From JADJGC01 sp964576925 (GTDB taxonomy: Bacteria; Zixibacteria; MSB-5A5; CAIYYT01): a DNA stretch of 64,000 bases. The stretch covers positions 19,075-83,074 of the forward strand of contig CAZNWJ010000014.1 in NCBI GenBank assembly GCA_964576925.1, written 5' to 3'. How positions within the stretch are numbered: the first letter of the stretch is position 1; each line of letters starts with the position of its first letter. This document shows, in pieces, positions 44,704 through 56,198 of the stretch. The notes beneath the pieces were generated by a model. The model worked only from the letters and a program-made list of their open reading frames with translations, had not been told where the DNA came from and searched no databases. The translations under genes were made by a program, and so were the position numbers.

Positions 44704-45035
44704 ATAGATTTCCTCCTTTCCTTAACATAACGAGCTTCAGTCGCAAATGCGCATCTCACATTGTGGCTATCGCAGTCCACAATAAGCATTGCGCATGTGG
44801 CTCTTGATTCGAATTTCCGGTTCATCCTAGCCTGAAGGGTCGCTCGTGGCCCTTTAAGAAAAACAGTTATCGTCTGATTGCTTCTCTACTACTATATCGA
44901 AGCTCAACTCTTGTCAAACGCAAAATCGGCTATCCCCCGCCCCCCTTTTCCCTTGCCCCGATCATCTTCTTTGCCGATCTTCGCCGTCGATATTCGTACA
45001 ACCGACAAATACTGATTTTCTGATTCGGAGATAAA
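44704..45035. other. 332-bp intergenic region between the lipoprotein and acs
   Basis: It contains an inverted repeat ATTGTGG-N10-CCACAAT (44760-44766 with 44777-44783), flanked by two copies of TGCGCAT. A hairpin AAGGGTC/GGCCCTT lies near 44835 and no gene is evident. The repeats could be an operator for the divergent genes. No strong -35/-10 pair stands out for acs. Confidence 0.35.
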
Positions 45036-47120
<2,085 letters not shown>

Positions 47121-47420
47121 GAGCGGCGTAACCACCCCATGCTCGGGAGTTGTTGATGAAGAGTCCGCGCGACCGTGATCTAAGAACACAACCCCCTTGC
47201 CCCCTTTGCTAAGGGGGAACAACGAACTCTCAGAATGCCGTTCGTGCGTAACAGATTCTCCCCCAACAAAGGGAGCGGTTTCAGTCTCCGACGAAGGAGG
47301 AGATGGAAACCGAGGGGTGTCTTTCTGCTACCCTCGCACGTTTTCAGCAATCCTCCTGCGGTTGGAGCAGTGTAGCAAGGGAGATGTTTTCCTAGTCAAT
47401 ATCTCCTTGCTTGACGACGT
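47121..47420. repeat. Intergenic cluster of three hairpins, possible dispersed repeat element
   Basis: About 300 bp without a gene. It holds three strong inverted repeats: CCCCCTT/AAGGGGG (47192-47198 with 47211-47217), a 14-bp arm pair with two mismatches (47276-47289 with 47299-47312), and AGCAAGGGAGAT/ATCTCCTTGCT with one bulge (47374-47385 with 47401-47411). The G/C-run style and closeness of the palindromes suggest a MITE-like or REP-type element that may recur elsewhere in the genome. None has a U-tract. Confidence 0.4.
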
Positions 47421-47936
47421 TTGATCTGTTTCTTCACCTCCGTGAAGCATCGTTCTCTCCTCACCCCCGCCGGCGGCGCGATCATCGCTGTCTGTTTTTT
47501 CCTCCCCTGGATTCGCATCTCGTGTATGGGAACTTCAGTCTATTCCGGCTCAGACTTCGGCGGAGTCTACTGGGCGATTTTCGGTGGCGGCGTGGCGCTG
47601 ATCGGGGGCTACTTCCTGCTCAAGAGACTAAGACACACCGACTACCTGATGTCGCTGGTGGCAGCGGTGAGCATCATTTGCGCGGCGGTAATCTTCTACG
47701 GCATCCTGACAATTTCCTCCGGCAAGCGGATATTGCTGTTTCGCGTCGGTCCCGAAGACGTCAATCTGCGGTTTCACGTAGGCAGTTTCGGCACGCTTTT
47801 CGGTTTCATCCTCGCCTGGGTCGGCGCCCTGCCAACAGGATTTCGCCGGCGTCTCCTGCGCAGAGGCGGCCAGGACGAGCCCCTGCCGCATGACTTGCTC
47901 AAATTCAATCTTCATCAGCATCATACTTCTTCTTGA
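47421..47936 (+). CDS. Small polytopic membrane protein
   Basis: A 171-residue protein with four spans (about 17-37, 48-68, 75-98 and 120-140) and a basic, His-rich tail. The frame opens with TTG at 47421; a GTG at 47442 would shorten it by seven residues. Neither has a good ribosome-binding site. Composition is coding-like. The family is not recognised. Confidence 0.55.
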   Translation: MICFFTSVKHRSLLTPAGGAIIAVCFFLPWIRISCMGTSVYSGSDFGGVYWAIFGGGVALIGGYFLLKRLRHTDYLMSLVAAVSIICAAVIFYGILTISSGKRILLFRVGPEDVNLRFHVGSFGTLFGFILAWVGALPTGFRRRLLRRGGQDEPLPHDLLKFNLHQHHTSS

Positions 47937-47962
47937 CGTACGCGGCCTATTCCTGTTATTTG
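47933..47962 (+). promoter_or_regulatory. Predicted promoter upstream of the FHA phosphatase gene
   Basis: TTGACG (47933-47938) and an extended -10 (TG-N-TATTTG, 47954-47962) are separated by 18 bp, predicting a start about 60 nt before the FHA gene ATG at 48026. It overlaps the end of the preceding gene. Confidence 0.35.
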
Positions 47963-48025
47963 GCGGCGATTTCTGAAAGCGTCGGCCGTTTGACACTGTC
48001 TACCGAAAGTTGATTTCGACTATCT

Positions 48026-49681
48026 ATGTTCAAATTGACCAGTCCTCAGCATGGCAACCGCTTCACCTGGCGGCTGACTCCGGGTAGTTATATCGCCGGC
48101 CGCGATCCCGGGGTCGATCTGGTGATCAATGACTCGACCGTCTCGCGCAAGCATGCCCGGATTACCGTCCTCGACGATGCGACGATTCGCATCAGTGATT
48201 TGGGGAGTCTTAACGGAACGCAGGTCAACGACAAGAAGATCACTGACACCGTCGATCTCAAGGTTGGCGACGCCATCTCGATCGGCAATGTCGGGTTCCT
48301 GCTGATGTCGGAAAGCGCGCCGGAGACCCGGCCGCACTCGACGGCCTCGCACTTTGCGATCATCGACGAGAAAGAGAGCGGGACGTCGATTTCTGCGATT
48401 CCGCTGGAGGAGGCGCTGCAGGCACCGCCCAAGGAATCGGCGAATCCGGCGGTATTCAAGGCGATTGCCGACATGGCTAAGATGTTGATCCTGCCGCAGA
48501 GCGTCGATGAGATGTTCAACCAGGCGCTCGACCTGCTTCAGCAAATCGTCAAGTCGGAACGCTCGGCAATTTTTGCGGCGGACGAAACGAGCGGAGATGT
48601 CACGCTGCTCAACTATCGGCTGAGTAATCAGTCGGGTTCGGGCAAGTTCACGATGTCGCGCACGATTGTTCGCGAAGTGCTGAATAACAAGAACGCCGTG
48701 TTCTTCTCCGACTTGATTTCCGACGATCGCTTCGCGCGCCAGGAGTCGATTGTCGTGGCGGGGATCCGTTCGGCCATGGCCGTTCCCATGGTTGACGAAG
48801 ACAAGGTGATGGGCATACTTTACGTCGATACCAGCGATCCTTCCCAGCGATACAACGAAGACACACTCAAAGTTGTCGCTACCTTCGGCAACATTCTGGC
48901 CGCGAAAATCACTAATCACAACCTTCTCAAGGAACGCCAGGAAAAACAGGCGCTGGAATCGGAGTTGAGCATTGCCTCACAAATCCAGGAAGGTCTGATG
49001 CCGAAGGTATTGCCGCTGGTGCCGGGCTATTTGTTCCACGCTTTCCAGATGCAATGCAAGATGGTCGGCGGCGACTTGTATGATATTGCTCTGCTTCCCG
49101 ACGGGCGCGTGTTGTTCTTGCTGGCCGATGTCTCCGGCAAAGGCATGGGCGCGGCGCTGTTTGCTTCTAACATTCTCTCTGCATTTCGGATGCTCCGCGC
49201 GCTGGCGAAGTTTGACGTCGTTGACGCTGTCGCGCGCGTCTCTGAGCAAATGGAAAGCACAAGTCGCGGCGGCGATTTTGCGACGGTGTTTCTGGGCGTT
49301 CTCGATCCTTCCACGCACACAGTCGAGTATGTCAACGCCGGGCACAACCCTCCGATACTAGTTCGCCCCGATGGCAGCCATTCTCATCTTGACTCGACCG
49401 GCATACCGATTGGTGTCTTTAGCGGATTCGCCTGGGGTAAGAACTCGCTTACGATCAATCCCGGCGAGCGGATCGTGATCTTCACTGACGGGATACCTGA
49501 AGCCAACGACAGCAAAGGCGACCAGTATTCAGACGAACGGCTTGAGAAGTTTGTGATCGAACGTCGGCGCGACCCTTTGACCGAGCTCACCTCCTCTTTA
49601 ATCAAGGAAGTCTCCAAGTTCGTCGGCGATGCTCCCCGGAGCGACGATATTACGCTAATCATGTTTGAGCGCAATCCGTAG
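48026..49681 (+). CDS. FHA-GAF-PP2C serine phosphatase (RsbU/SpoIIE type)
   Basis: A 551-residue soluble protein. FHA domain about 1-95 (GRDPGVD, STVSRKHARI, SLNGTQV), which binds phosphothreonine. GAF domain about 150-300 and SpoIIE/PP2C phosphatase about 320-548, with GGDLYD and ADVSGKGMGAALFASN metal-ligand motifs and SDDITLI near the end. A Ser/Thr kinase lies two genes downstream, so the FHA domain may read kinase-made phosphothreonine; the coupling is inference. Gene spacing and a weak ribosome-binding site leave operon structure open. Confidence 0.92.
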   Translation: MFKLTSPQHGNRFTWRLTPGSYIAGRDPGVDLVINDSTVSRKHARITVLDDATIRISDLGSLNGTQVNDKKITDTVDLKVGDAISIGNVGFLLMSESAPETRPHSTASHFAIIDEKESGTSISAIPLEEALQAPPKESANPAVFKAIADMAKMLILPQSVDEMFNQALDLLQQIVKSERSAIFAADETSGDVTLLNYRLSNQSGSGKFTMSRTIVREVLNNKNAVFFSDLISDDRFARQESIVVAGIRSAMAVPMVDEDKVMGILYVDTSDPSQRYNEDTLKVVATFGNILAAKITNHNLLKERQEKQALESELSIASQIQEGLMPKVLPLVPGYLFHAFQMQCKMVGGDLYDIALLPDGRVLFLLADVSGKGMGAALFASNILSAFRMLRALAKFDVVDAVARVSEQMESTSRGGDFATVFLGVLDPSTHTVEYVNAGHNPPILVRPDGSHSHLDSTGIPIGVFSGFAWGKNSLTINPGERIVIFTDGIPEANDSKGDQYSDERLEKFVIERRRDPLTELTSSLIKEVSKFVGDAPRSDDITLIMFERNP

Positions 49682-49741
49682 CATTCTCTGCGACTCCGGT
49701 TTTCGCTTGCCCCGAGCGGTGGCCGCCGGCTAATTGTCCCC

Positions 49742-51643
49742 ATGAAGTCGAAATCACAAGCTCAAGCAGCGGGACGGAAATTGCAGCGGCAGGATTCGTG
49801 GTTTGCGATTGTCGACCCGACCGAGCGGCGGGGGATGCTCTGGATTTTCGCCGTCGCGCTGCTTTTCCGGCTCATCTATTTATTGCAGTTGAAGAATTCA
49901 ATCTTCTGGGGCAACTACATCCTCGACTCGCAGGCGCTTGATCTTTGGGCCAGAGAAATCGCTTCGGGCAATTTCGCCGGGACTGAGCCGTTCTTTCGCG
50001 CCCCGCTCTACGGCTATCTGCTTGGAGTCGTATACGCCGTTCTCGGGAGCGGCCCGACTGGCATTATCATTGTTCAGACACTCTGTGGATTGGCGGTAGT
50101 CTATCTGGCGTTTATCTACGCGCGCCGGCTCTTTGATAAGAGAGTCGCATTGGTTTCTGCGGCGATCGCCGCGATCTGGCCGACATTGATATTCTATGAA
50201 GGCGAAGTCTCGATTACGACATTAGAGGTTTTACTCGGATTGGCTGCGGTCGTGTTTATGCATAGGGCGGTCGATCTCCGCACGCGCGCCAGTCTCCTGG
50301 CGGCCGGATTCACGCTTGGACTGGCCGCCATCACGCGGCCAACATTCCTGCTACTCGCACCGCTTCTGCCGCTTGGCATCTTGCTCTCAGGCTTGAAACA
50401 GAAGACAGGTGAACTTGCGAGATTCGCCGCTATCTTCGTCGGCGCACTATTGCTGCCGATTCTGCCGGTGACGCTTCACAATCTGAGCTTTGGCAATGAC
50501 TTTGTTTTGATCGCTTCCCAGGGCGGCTCGAATTTCTATCTGGGTAATGCGGCGATAGCGGACGGCGTCACGGCACAACAGATCGGCGTTGCCCAGAATG
50601 ACGTGGTTATCCAGGATAACATCGCGTCCGTAGCCGTCGCCGAGCGCGAATTGGGCCGAAAACTCAGGCCGTCTGAGGCATCGTCGTATTGGATGGGCCG
50701 CGCGCTCGATGATATCGCCGCCGATCCTGCGCGGGCAATCGGGCTCTTCGTCAAGAAGTGCTACTTATTCTGGCATGGCCAGGAAATCTTTAACAACAAG
50801 TCTCTCTACTACGCCGGCGAGTATTCACTTCTGATGAAGGTATCGATATGGAAAGCGGGACTGAATTTCCCTTCCGGATTATTGTTCCCGTTGATGATCT
50901 GCGGCATCTATCTCGCCTTCAGCACTCGCGTCCGCATGACAATCCCGGTGGGGTATTTGGTGCTATACATGCTGGCGATCGCATTGTTCTTCGTTTGCGC
51001 GCGGTTTCGCCAACCAATCGTACCGGTCGCGATCATCTTCGCTGCATACGCCCTCGTTACCACGGCCAGGTCAGCAAAGAATCAGGGTTGGCGATCGAGC
51101 CTCCCGGCTTTAGGTATCTTCATCGCAGCCGTAATCGCGCTAAACTGGGGCGGAGATGTCGAGTCACGGGCCAATCAGTCGCAGTTCGACACGATCCTCG
51201 GCTCGATCTATCACAGGCAACGTGACCTCCCGCGTGCGATCGACCACTACGAGAGTGCCATTGCGCTCCTTCCGCGGAATGTTCGCGTCTACTCCCAGCT
51301 TGGCCGCGCGTATACCGAGGCCGGGCAGTTCGAGCGTGCTATCGGAGCGTTCCAACGCGGGATTACGCAAGCTCCGGACTATCCGGCTTTGCGATACAAT
51401 CTGGGTATCGCCTTAACGCGATTCGGACGACTCGAGGAAGCAAAGGCCTCGTTTCGCGATGCGCTGCAGCTGTCGCCGACGGCATTGGATGCGCGCTTGG
51501 CGCTGGCAGAGGTGTACGAGCTGCAGAAGCACACAGACTCTGCACTGGTTTTGTATCGCGAGATTCTTGCCTTGGCGCCGCAACACCCCATTGCTAACCA
51601 GAAGGTCTCGCAGCTCGAGACCGTGGTTCCCCCTCCGGAGTAA
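49742..51643 (+). CDS. GT39-like membrane glycosyltransferase with C-terminal TPRs
   Basis: A 633-residue protein: about eleven spans (about 30-470) with the GT39/ArnT-type pattern. An early Asp motif lies in LDSQALDLWAREIASG and a luminal Arg/Asn region in FFRAPLYGYLLGV. A soluble C-terminus (about 500-633) has at least three TPR units (SIYHRQRDLPRAIDHYESAI, LGRAYTEAGQFERAIGAFQR and similar). It probably transfers sugars from polyprenyl-phosphate carriers to proteins or lipids. The TPR fusion suggests a protein acceptor, but that is inferred. Confidence 0.85.
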   Translation: MKSKSQAQAAGRKLQRQDSWFAIVDPTERRGMLWIFAVALLFRLIYLLQLKNSIFWGNYILDSQALDLWAREIASGNFAGTEPFFRAPLYGYLLGVVYAVLGSGPTGIIIVQTLCGLAVVYLAFIYARRLFDKRVALVSAAIAAIWPTLIFYEGEVSITTLEVLLGLAAVVFMHRAVDLRTRASLLAAGFTLGLAAITRPTFLLLAPLLPLGILLSGLKQKTGELARFAAIFVGALLLPILPVTLHNLSFGNDFVLIASQGGSNFYLGNAAIADGVTAQQIGVAQNDVVIQDNIASVAVAERELGRKLRPSEASSYWMGRALDDIAADPARAIGLFVKKCYLFWHGQEIFNNKSLYYAGEYSLLMKVSIWKAGLNFPSGLLFPLMICGIYLAFSTRVRMTIPVGYLVLYMLAIALFFVCARFRQPIVPVAIIFAAYALVTTARSAKNQGWRSSLPALGIFIAAVIALNWGGDVESRANQSQFDTILGSIYHRQRDLPRAIDHYESAIALLPRNVRVYSQLGRAYTEAGQFERAIGAFQRGITQAPDYPALRYNLGIALTRFGRLEEAKASFRDALQLSPTALDARLALAEVYELQKHTDSALVLYREILALAPQHPIANQKVSQLETVVPPPE

Positions 51644-51725
51644 ATGTAATCGTGAAACCCGGTGGTGCTGTGCTACGTCATAAATTGAAAGTTATTAGTT
51701 GAATCTGGAGAACAACTCTTCATTG

Positions 51726-51764
51726 TTTGGGCTTCGTGCTCAAAGCGGAGCATCCAGGCCCAAA
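51726..51764 (+). promoter_or_regulatory. Hairpin in the kinase-gene leader
   Basis: TTTGGGC (51726-51732) pairs with GCCCAAA (51758-51764), with an inner TGCTC/GAGCA pair. It lies 20 nt before the kinase start codon. It is not followed by a U-tract and may modulate translation or mRNA stability. Confidence 0.3.
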
Positions 51765-51784
51765 CCTGATCAGTGGAGATCCCG

Positions 51785-54760
51785 GTGACTGAATCCGACA
51801 ACGACAGAGATCACACGCGAGCATTCTTTATCCCGACTGCAGGCGTGCACTTGGGTCACTATGAGCTTCTCCAGCGCCTCGGCTCGGGCGGAATGGGCGA
51901 TGTGTTTCTGGCGCAAGACAACTCGTTGAATCGCAGGGTGGCGATCAAGTTCCTCTCCCAACAACTTTCGAGTGACCCCGATGCTAAAGCACGCTTCCTG
52001 CGCGAAGCTCAAGCGGCCGCCGCGCTGAATCACCCAAATGTCGTCACGATCTACGAGGTCTCCGAGCACGAGAGCCGCCCTTACATCGTCATGGAAAACG
52101 TCGATGGTCAGTCGCTCAAAGAAGTGCTGAAGCAGGACCTGCCGCTAAACAAGATCATTGATATTGGCGTGCAACTTTGCGACGGCTTGCAAAAAGCGCA
52201 TCAGTTGGGCATCGTGCATCGCGACATCAAGCCGGCAAACATTATCGTTGATACGGACGGACGCCCGCGTCTACTCGATTTTGGTCTGGCGACGGTCCAG
52301 GGTGCGAGCCAGATCACACGCGCCGGGTCAACGCTCGGGACGATTGCATACATGTCGCCGGAGCAAGCCCAGGGGCAAACCGTTGACCATCGCTCAGACA
52401 TCTACTCGCTCGGCATCGTTCTCTATGAGATGATTGCCAGAAAACAGCCGTTTGGTCGCGACACGGACGCCGCTACCCTGGGCGCCATCATCTATGACAC
52501 GCCTGCACCGCTGGCGCAGTACCGACCGGATGTGCCGCCGGGACTGCAAGCAGTTCTCGATCGTGCTCTCGATAAAGACCTGGAGACCCGTTACCAGTCT
52601 GCTTCCGGCCTGATGGCTGATTTGAAGCGAGAAAAAAAGCTTCTGGATGGTACGCAGTCTTCACCTTCATCTCCGAGCATTCGCGCCCTGCCGGCGAAGA
52701 AACGCTCGCGAATGCCGCTCGTGGTTTCGACTTCAGGCGCCTTGCTGGTTCTTCTGCTGATCCTGCTCTTGAAGCCATGGAATCTCTCATTCAGCACTGA
52801 CCAGCAGGCCCAGGCCTCCGAACAGTGGATGGCCATCATGTATTTCGACAATCTCACCGACCCGGCGGATGAGCAGCGCCTCGGCGAGATCGTAACGAAT
52901 TTGTTGATTACGGACCTATCGGAAGCCAAGTCGATTCGCGTCGTCTCCAGCCAGCGGCTCTACGATATCCTTAAGGAACTGGGCAAGGAGGGGCAACGCC
53001 GCGTTGACCGCGAGATGTCGACGCAGGTGGCGCGCAAGGCCGGCGCCAAGTGGATGCTTACGGGTTCAATCTTGCAGGTTGAACCCGAAATCATCATGAC
53101 CAGCCAGCTTATCGATGTTGCATCCGGCGGCGTACTCGCGAGCCATCGGCTTGATGGTGAAGCCGGTGAGAAGGTCTTTGCCGTGACCGAGAAGTTGGCT
53201 CGCAAGCTTCGAGTCGACCCGGCGTTTCCGCGCGAAATGCACACGGAGCCGAATATCGAACTGGCGGCGGTTTCGACTTCGTCACCGGAAGCCTATCGTT
53301 ACTATCTTGAAGGTATCGAGTACCAGCAGCAGTTTGATCACGCCGGGGCTCGCAATTCCTTCCGCCGCGCCGTCAATCTGGATTCAACTTTTGCGATCGC
53401 CTGGGCACGTCTTGCCTCGCAATCGGATGGCGAAGACTGGAGACGGGCGAAGGAAGCCGCACTTCGTTTCATTGACCACGCGAGTCCGCTGGAGAAGCTC
53501 TTGATTCGCGCTTACGGTGCACAAGCCGAAGGGGATCAGGTGAAAGCCAGTGAAGTGCTGGCCGAGGCAGCCACAAAGTATCCGGACAACAAGGAAATCC
53601 TGTACCAGCTAGCGTCAGCTCAAGGAAATATGGGCGACACACGCGCCGCAATTGTCACTCTCCACAAGGTACTAGCACTCGATCGCATGTTCAAGACCGG
53701 CTGGAATCAACTGGCTTACAACTACATGCGCCTCGGCGATCTGGACAGCGCATTGATCTCGGTTAACCGATACCTGGAGCTTGCACCGGACGAACCGAAC
53801 CCGTACGACAGCAAAGGAGATATGCTCGCTTCAATGGGCCTCCTTGATTCGGCGGCATCCTACTATGAGAAGGCGCTGCAGATCAAACCCGACTTCACCA
53901 TGCGGACAATTACGAAGCTTTCGATTCTGAAGATGATCGCCGGCGATTATGGCAAAGCAGAAAGCCTCGTGAAACAGGCAATGTCGTCCCCGGAGGCTTT
54001 CGAGCGGACGGCTGCACGGAGTCAGTGGGTCTACCTGTTTCTCTATCGCGGGCAATTCAAAAAGGCGCTTGAAGAACTTGAAGTCGTTTCGAAGGCCGAC
54101 CTGCTCGAAAGAGGCGAAGGTCCGTCGCTCGAGTTCCAAATCATAAAGGCGCGTATCTATCACTATCTCGGCGATGTGCAACGGGCTTGGCGAGAGTTCG
54201 GAAGGTTCGCGACTTACATTGACACCCTACGGCCGACCGTTCCCCGTTCCGGTCGCGCTCCACTCACGCGCACATTGCTGGCCATGTCTGTCGGTGAAAC
54301 GAAGGTTGCTGAGGAGTTTCTTGATTCAATGGCGGTAGACGCCGCGAAGGATAGCGCCGAAACGGCCGCGTACCGCCGTGCCCGCGCATATTACTTCATG
54401 CTCAAGCCCAATCTGGAAAAATCACTCGCGGATTTTCAGTATGTGGCACAGCAGAGGGTGAATTTTTCGGCTTCCTACGAACTTGGCCGCGCCTACCTGC
54501 TTCTTGGACGCTTCCAGGAAGCTGTTGATGCCCTTGAAGCAGTACGGAATTCATTTTTTGACGAAGTGCGCTTCAGCGCTTACATCCACAACGTGCTCTA
54601 TTATTACTACCTTGGCAGGGCGTACGAGGGACTTGGCAAGACAGACCAAGCGATCAAGGATTATTCCACCTTCGTCGAGATTTGGAAAGACGCAGACTCA
54701 CCGATCGATGACCTCAAAGACGCGCAGAAACGCCTGGCGGCACTCAAAGCGCGGGTGTAA
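51785..54760 (+). CDS. Transmembrane Ser/Thr protein kinase with TPR repeats
   Basis: About 991 residues. Kinase domain about 27-285 with GSGGMGDVFLA, a VAIK lysine, HRDIKPANI, the DFG triad in DFGLAT and the SPEQAQG activation-loop end. One span (about 318-338) is followed by a FlgO-like segment (MAIMYFDNLTDP...) and seven or more TPRs (about 510-980). Such kinases sense through the extracytoplasmic TPRs. The GTG at 51785 with GGAG 6 nt upstream is preferred over a GTG at 51773. An FHA phosphatase two genes upstream could be functionally linked. Confidence 0.92.
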   Translation: MTESDNDRDHTRAFFIPTAGVHLGHYELLQRLGSGGMGDVFLAQDNSLNRRVAIKFLSQQLSSDPDAKARFLREAQAAAALNHPNVVTIYEVSEHESRPYIVMENVDGQSLKEVLKQDLPLNKIIDIGVQLCDGLQKAHQLGIVHRDIKPANIIVDTDGRPRLLDFGLATVQGASQITRAGSTLGTIAYMSPEQAQGQTVDHRSDIYSLGIVLYEMIARKQPFGRDTDAATLGAIIYDTPAPLAQYRPDVPPGLQAVLDRALDKDLETRYQSASGLMADLKREKKLLDGTQSSPSSPSIRALPAKKRSRMPLVVSTSGALLVLLLILLLKPWNLSFSTDQQAQASEQWMAIMYFDNLTDPADEQRLGEIVTNLLITDLSEAKSIRVVSSQRLYDILKELGKEGQRRVDREMSTQVARKAGAKWMLTGSILQVEPEIIMTSQLIDVASGGVLASHRLDGEAGEKVFAVTEKLARKLRVDPAFPREMHTEPNIELAAVSTSSPEAYRYYLEGIEYQQQFDHAGARNSFRRAVNLDSTFAIAWARLASQSDGEDWRRAKEAALRFIDHASPLEKLLIRAYGAQAEGDQVKASEVLAEAATKYPDNKEILYQLASAQGNMGDTRAAIVTLHKVLALDRMFKTGWNQLAYNYMRLGDLDSALISVNRYLELAPDEPNPYDSKGDMLASMGLLDSAASYYEKALQIKPDFTMRTITKLSILKMIAGDYGKAESLVKQAMSSPEAFERTAARSQWVYLFLYRGQFKKALEELEVVSKADLLERGEGPSLEFQIIKARIYHYLGDVQRAWREFGRFATYIDTLRPTVPRSGRAPLTRTLLAMSVGETKVAEEFLDSMAVDAAKDSAETAAYRRARAYYFMLKPNLEKSLADFQYVAQQRVNFSASYELGRAYLLLGRFQEAVDALEAVRNSFFDEVRFSAYIHNVLYYYYLGRAYEGLGKTDQAIKDYSTFVEIWKDADSPIDDLKDAQKRLAALKARV

Positions 54761-54865
54761 TTCCTCGCATTCTCTGAAAGCTCCGGGACGAAGATTCTGA
54801 CGGATTCCGCAGATCCGACTTCAGTCGGACGATTCTTTAGCGCACCCCGCCTCGACCAAATCAAA

Positions 54866-54892
54866 AGCCCCACCTCCTGACAAGGTGGGGCT
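54866..54892 (-). terminator. Intrinsic terminator after the MutL operon
   Basis: A perfect 10-bp stem (54866-54875 with 54883-54892, AGCCCCACCT/AGGTGGGGCT) with a 7-nt loop. On the minus strand it is followed by TTTTGATTT, fitting the end of the operon whose last gene stops at 54970. It may also act on the kinase mRNA from the other side. Confidence 0.7.
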
Positions 54893-54969
54893 ACCCAAAA
54901 CATGCACCGCTTCTACAGGCACGGCACACGTCCATATGCACCGTTGAGACGCGTCAACGCGTATGCTGT

Positions 54970-56100
54970 TTAGTCCTCGATCATCTCAACGTTGGCGCGC
55001 GGGATTATCGCGCGCTTGCCGTCGGTTTCGAATTCCAACTCCAAGACTCGCGCGTGCGATTCGGACTCTAACTTTTGGAGCGGCGACGGTAGAGATGTCA
55101 CCTTGCCGAGCTTTCCGAAATACGGTGAACGAATCACCCGAACCGGCGAGCCGATCGTCAGGCCTTGAATCTCTCCCTGCGTCTGACCGCTGCCGGAGCG
55201 GATATCGTCCTTGATCGGAATGATCACTTCGGGACGAATAACGCCGGCGCGAATCTGGGTGGCGCCATTGATGCAAGCCATCTTGCCCTCAAGGCTCTTG
55301 AGCAAATCGAAGGTGCGGCGCGCCATCTGGATTTCACCGAAGCCTTCGGTAACAACCAGAGTTACGCCCAGTTCTTCTGAGCCGGTAATCGCGACACCGA
55401 TGTCGTAGCCGAGAAAATCGCGCAGGTCCTTGTCGGAAAAACCACCGGCGACTATGCCTTTGACTCCGACCTTGATGGCTTTGCGCACAGCGTCGGCTGT
55501 GACGATCGATCCACCGACGATAACCTTGCCTTTACAGGAATCATCGATGCGATCTTCCGAGAGTTTTATCTCCGGCGAATTCACGACCATTTTCAACTCG
55601 CCGTGAGTTTCGCCGCCGATGCCGAAGATGCCCTGGACGAACGAACCCCAGCAACGTACCGCGACGCCTTCTTGCGGAAAGACTTCGACAACTTCGCCAT
55701 CTACGTAGGCACGAACCTCGACCGGTACCGGATGCCCGCGCAGTAGGACCATGCCGGTTACCGATGAAATCGTCTCGATTGTACCTTCGGTCTTGGATTT
55801 GGCTTCGGATTTGAACAGGCCGAAGAACGACTTGTTCAGACCAACGAGTTCGCCGAGTTTGACCGAGTCGCCTTCCTTTTTCAGCATGCACTGCATGATG
55901 TCTTCCGGTGGTACGCCAAGAAGATTCGCCACGTTCATCGTTTCTACCGGCCCGGGCAGGTGCGTTCGGGCCACGACAGTGTCTGGGCCGACTTTGTCAC
56001 CGACCTTGACGACCACTTCGCCCTTGAGCGGCAAGATACGCCGTTTGGTAATCAGTTCTTTTTGCGTGACCTTCAGGCCGGGTGTGTAAGTATGTGCCAT
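54970..56100 (-). CDS. MutL-partner protein with barrel-sandwich and KOW-like regions
   Basis: About 376 residues, soluble. N-terminal barrel-sandwich-like segment (LPLKGEVVVKVGDKVGPDTVVARTHLPG in pieces: VGDKVGPDTVVARTHLPG) resembling the RnfC/biotinyl-lipoyl type of fold, a Gly-rich central domain (GKVIVGGSIVTADAV, GVKGIVAGGFSDKDLRDF), then a KOW-like end (SPVRVIRSPYFGKLGKVTSL). I do not recognise a named function. It lies about 100 nt downstream of the mutL-like gene on the same strand, and a shared promoter is likely. The preferred ATG is 56100; a longer frame adds seven residues. Confidence 0.7.
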   Translation of the reverse strand: MAHTYTPGLKVTQKELITKRRILPLKGEVVVKVGDKVGPDTVVARTHLPGPVETMNVANLLGVPPEDIMQCMLKKEGDSVKLGELVGLNKSFFGLFKSEAKSKTEGTIETISSVTGMVLLRGHPVPVEVRAYVDGEVVEVFPQEGVAVRCWGSFVQGIFGIGGETHGELKMVVNSPEIKLSEDRIDDSCKGKVIVGGSIVTADAVRKAIKVGVKGIVAGGFSDKDLRDFLGYDIGVAITGSEELGVTLVVTEGFGEIQMARRTFDLLKSLEGKMACINGATQIRAGVIRPEVIIPIKDDIRSGSGQTQGEIQGLTIGSPVRVIRSPYFGKLGKVTSLPSPLQKLESESHARVLELEFETDGKRAIIPRANVEMIED

Positions 56101-56198
56101 TGGCTTCCTCGTATTGATCAACGGGCCATTGCGCCCTGCGCGAATCGCCCTACATTATTCTCAGAGTTTGTGCGCGTGCCATCAAGCGATGACCCGCA

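Noticed and set aside
48020..48919. A 299-codon frame antisense to the FHA phosphatase
   Set aside because: The sense frame has clear FHA and GAF signatures; the antisense product is Arg/His-rich without domains.
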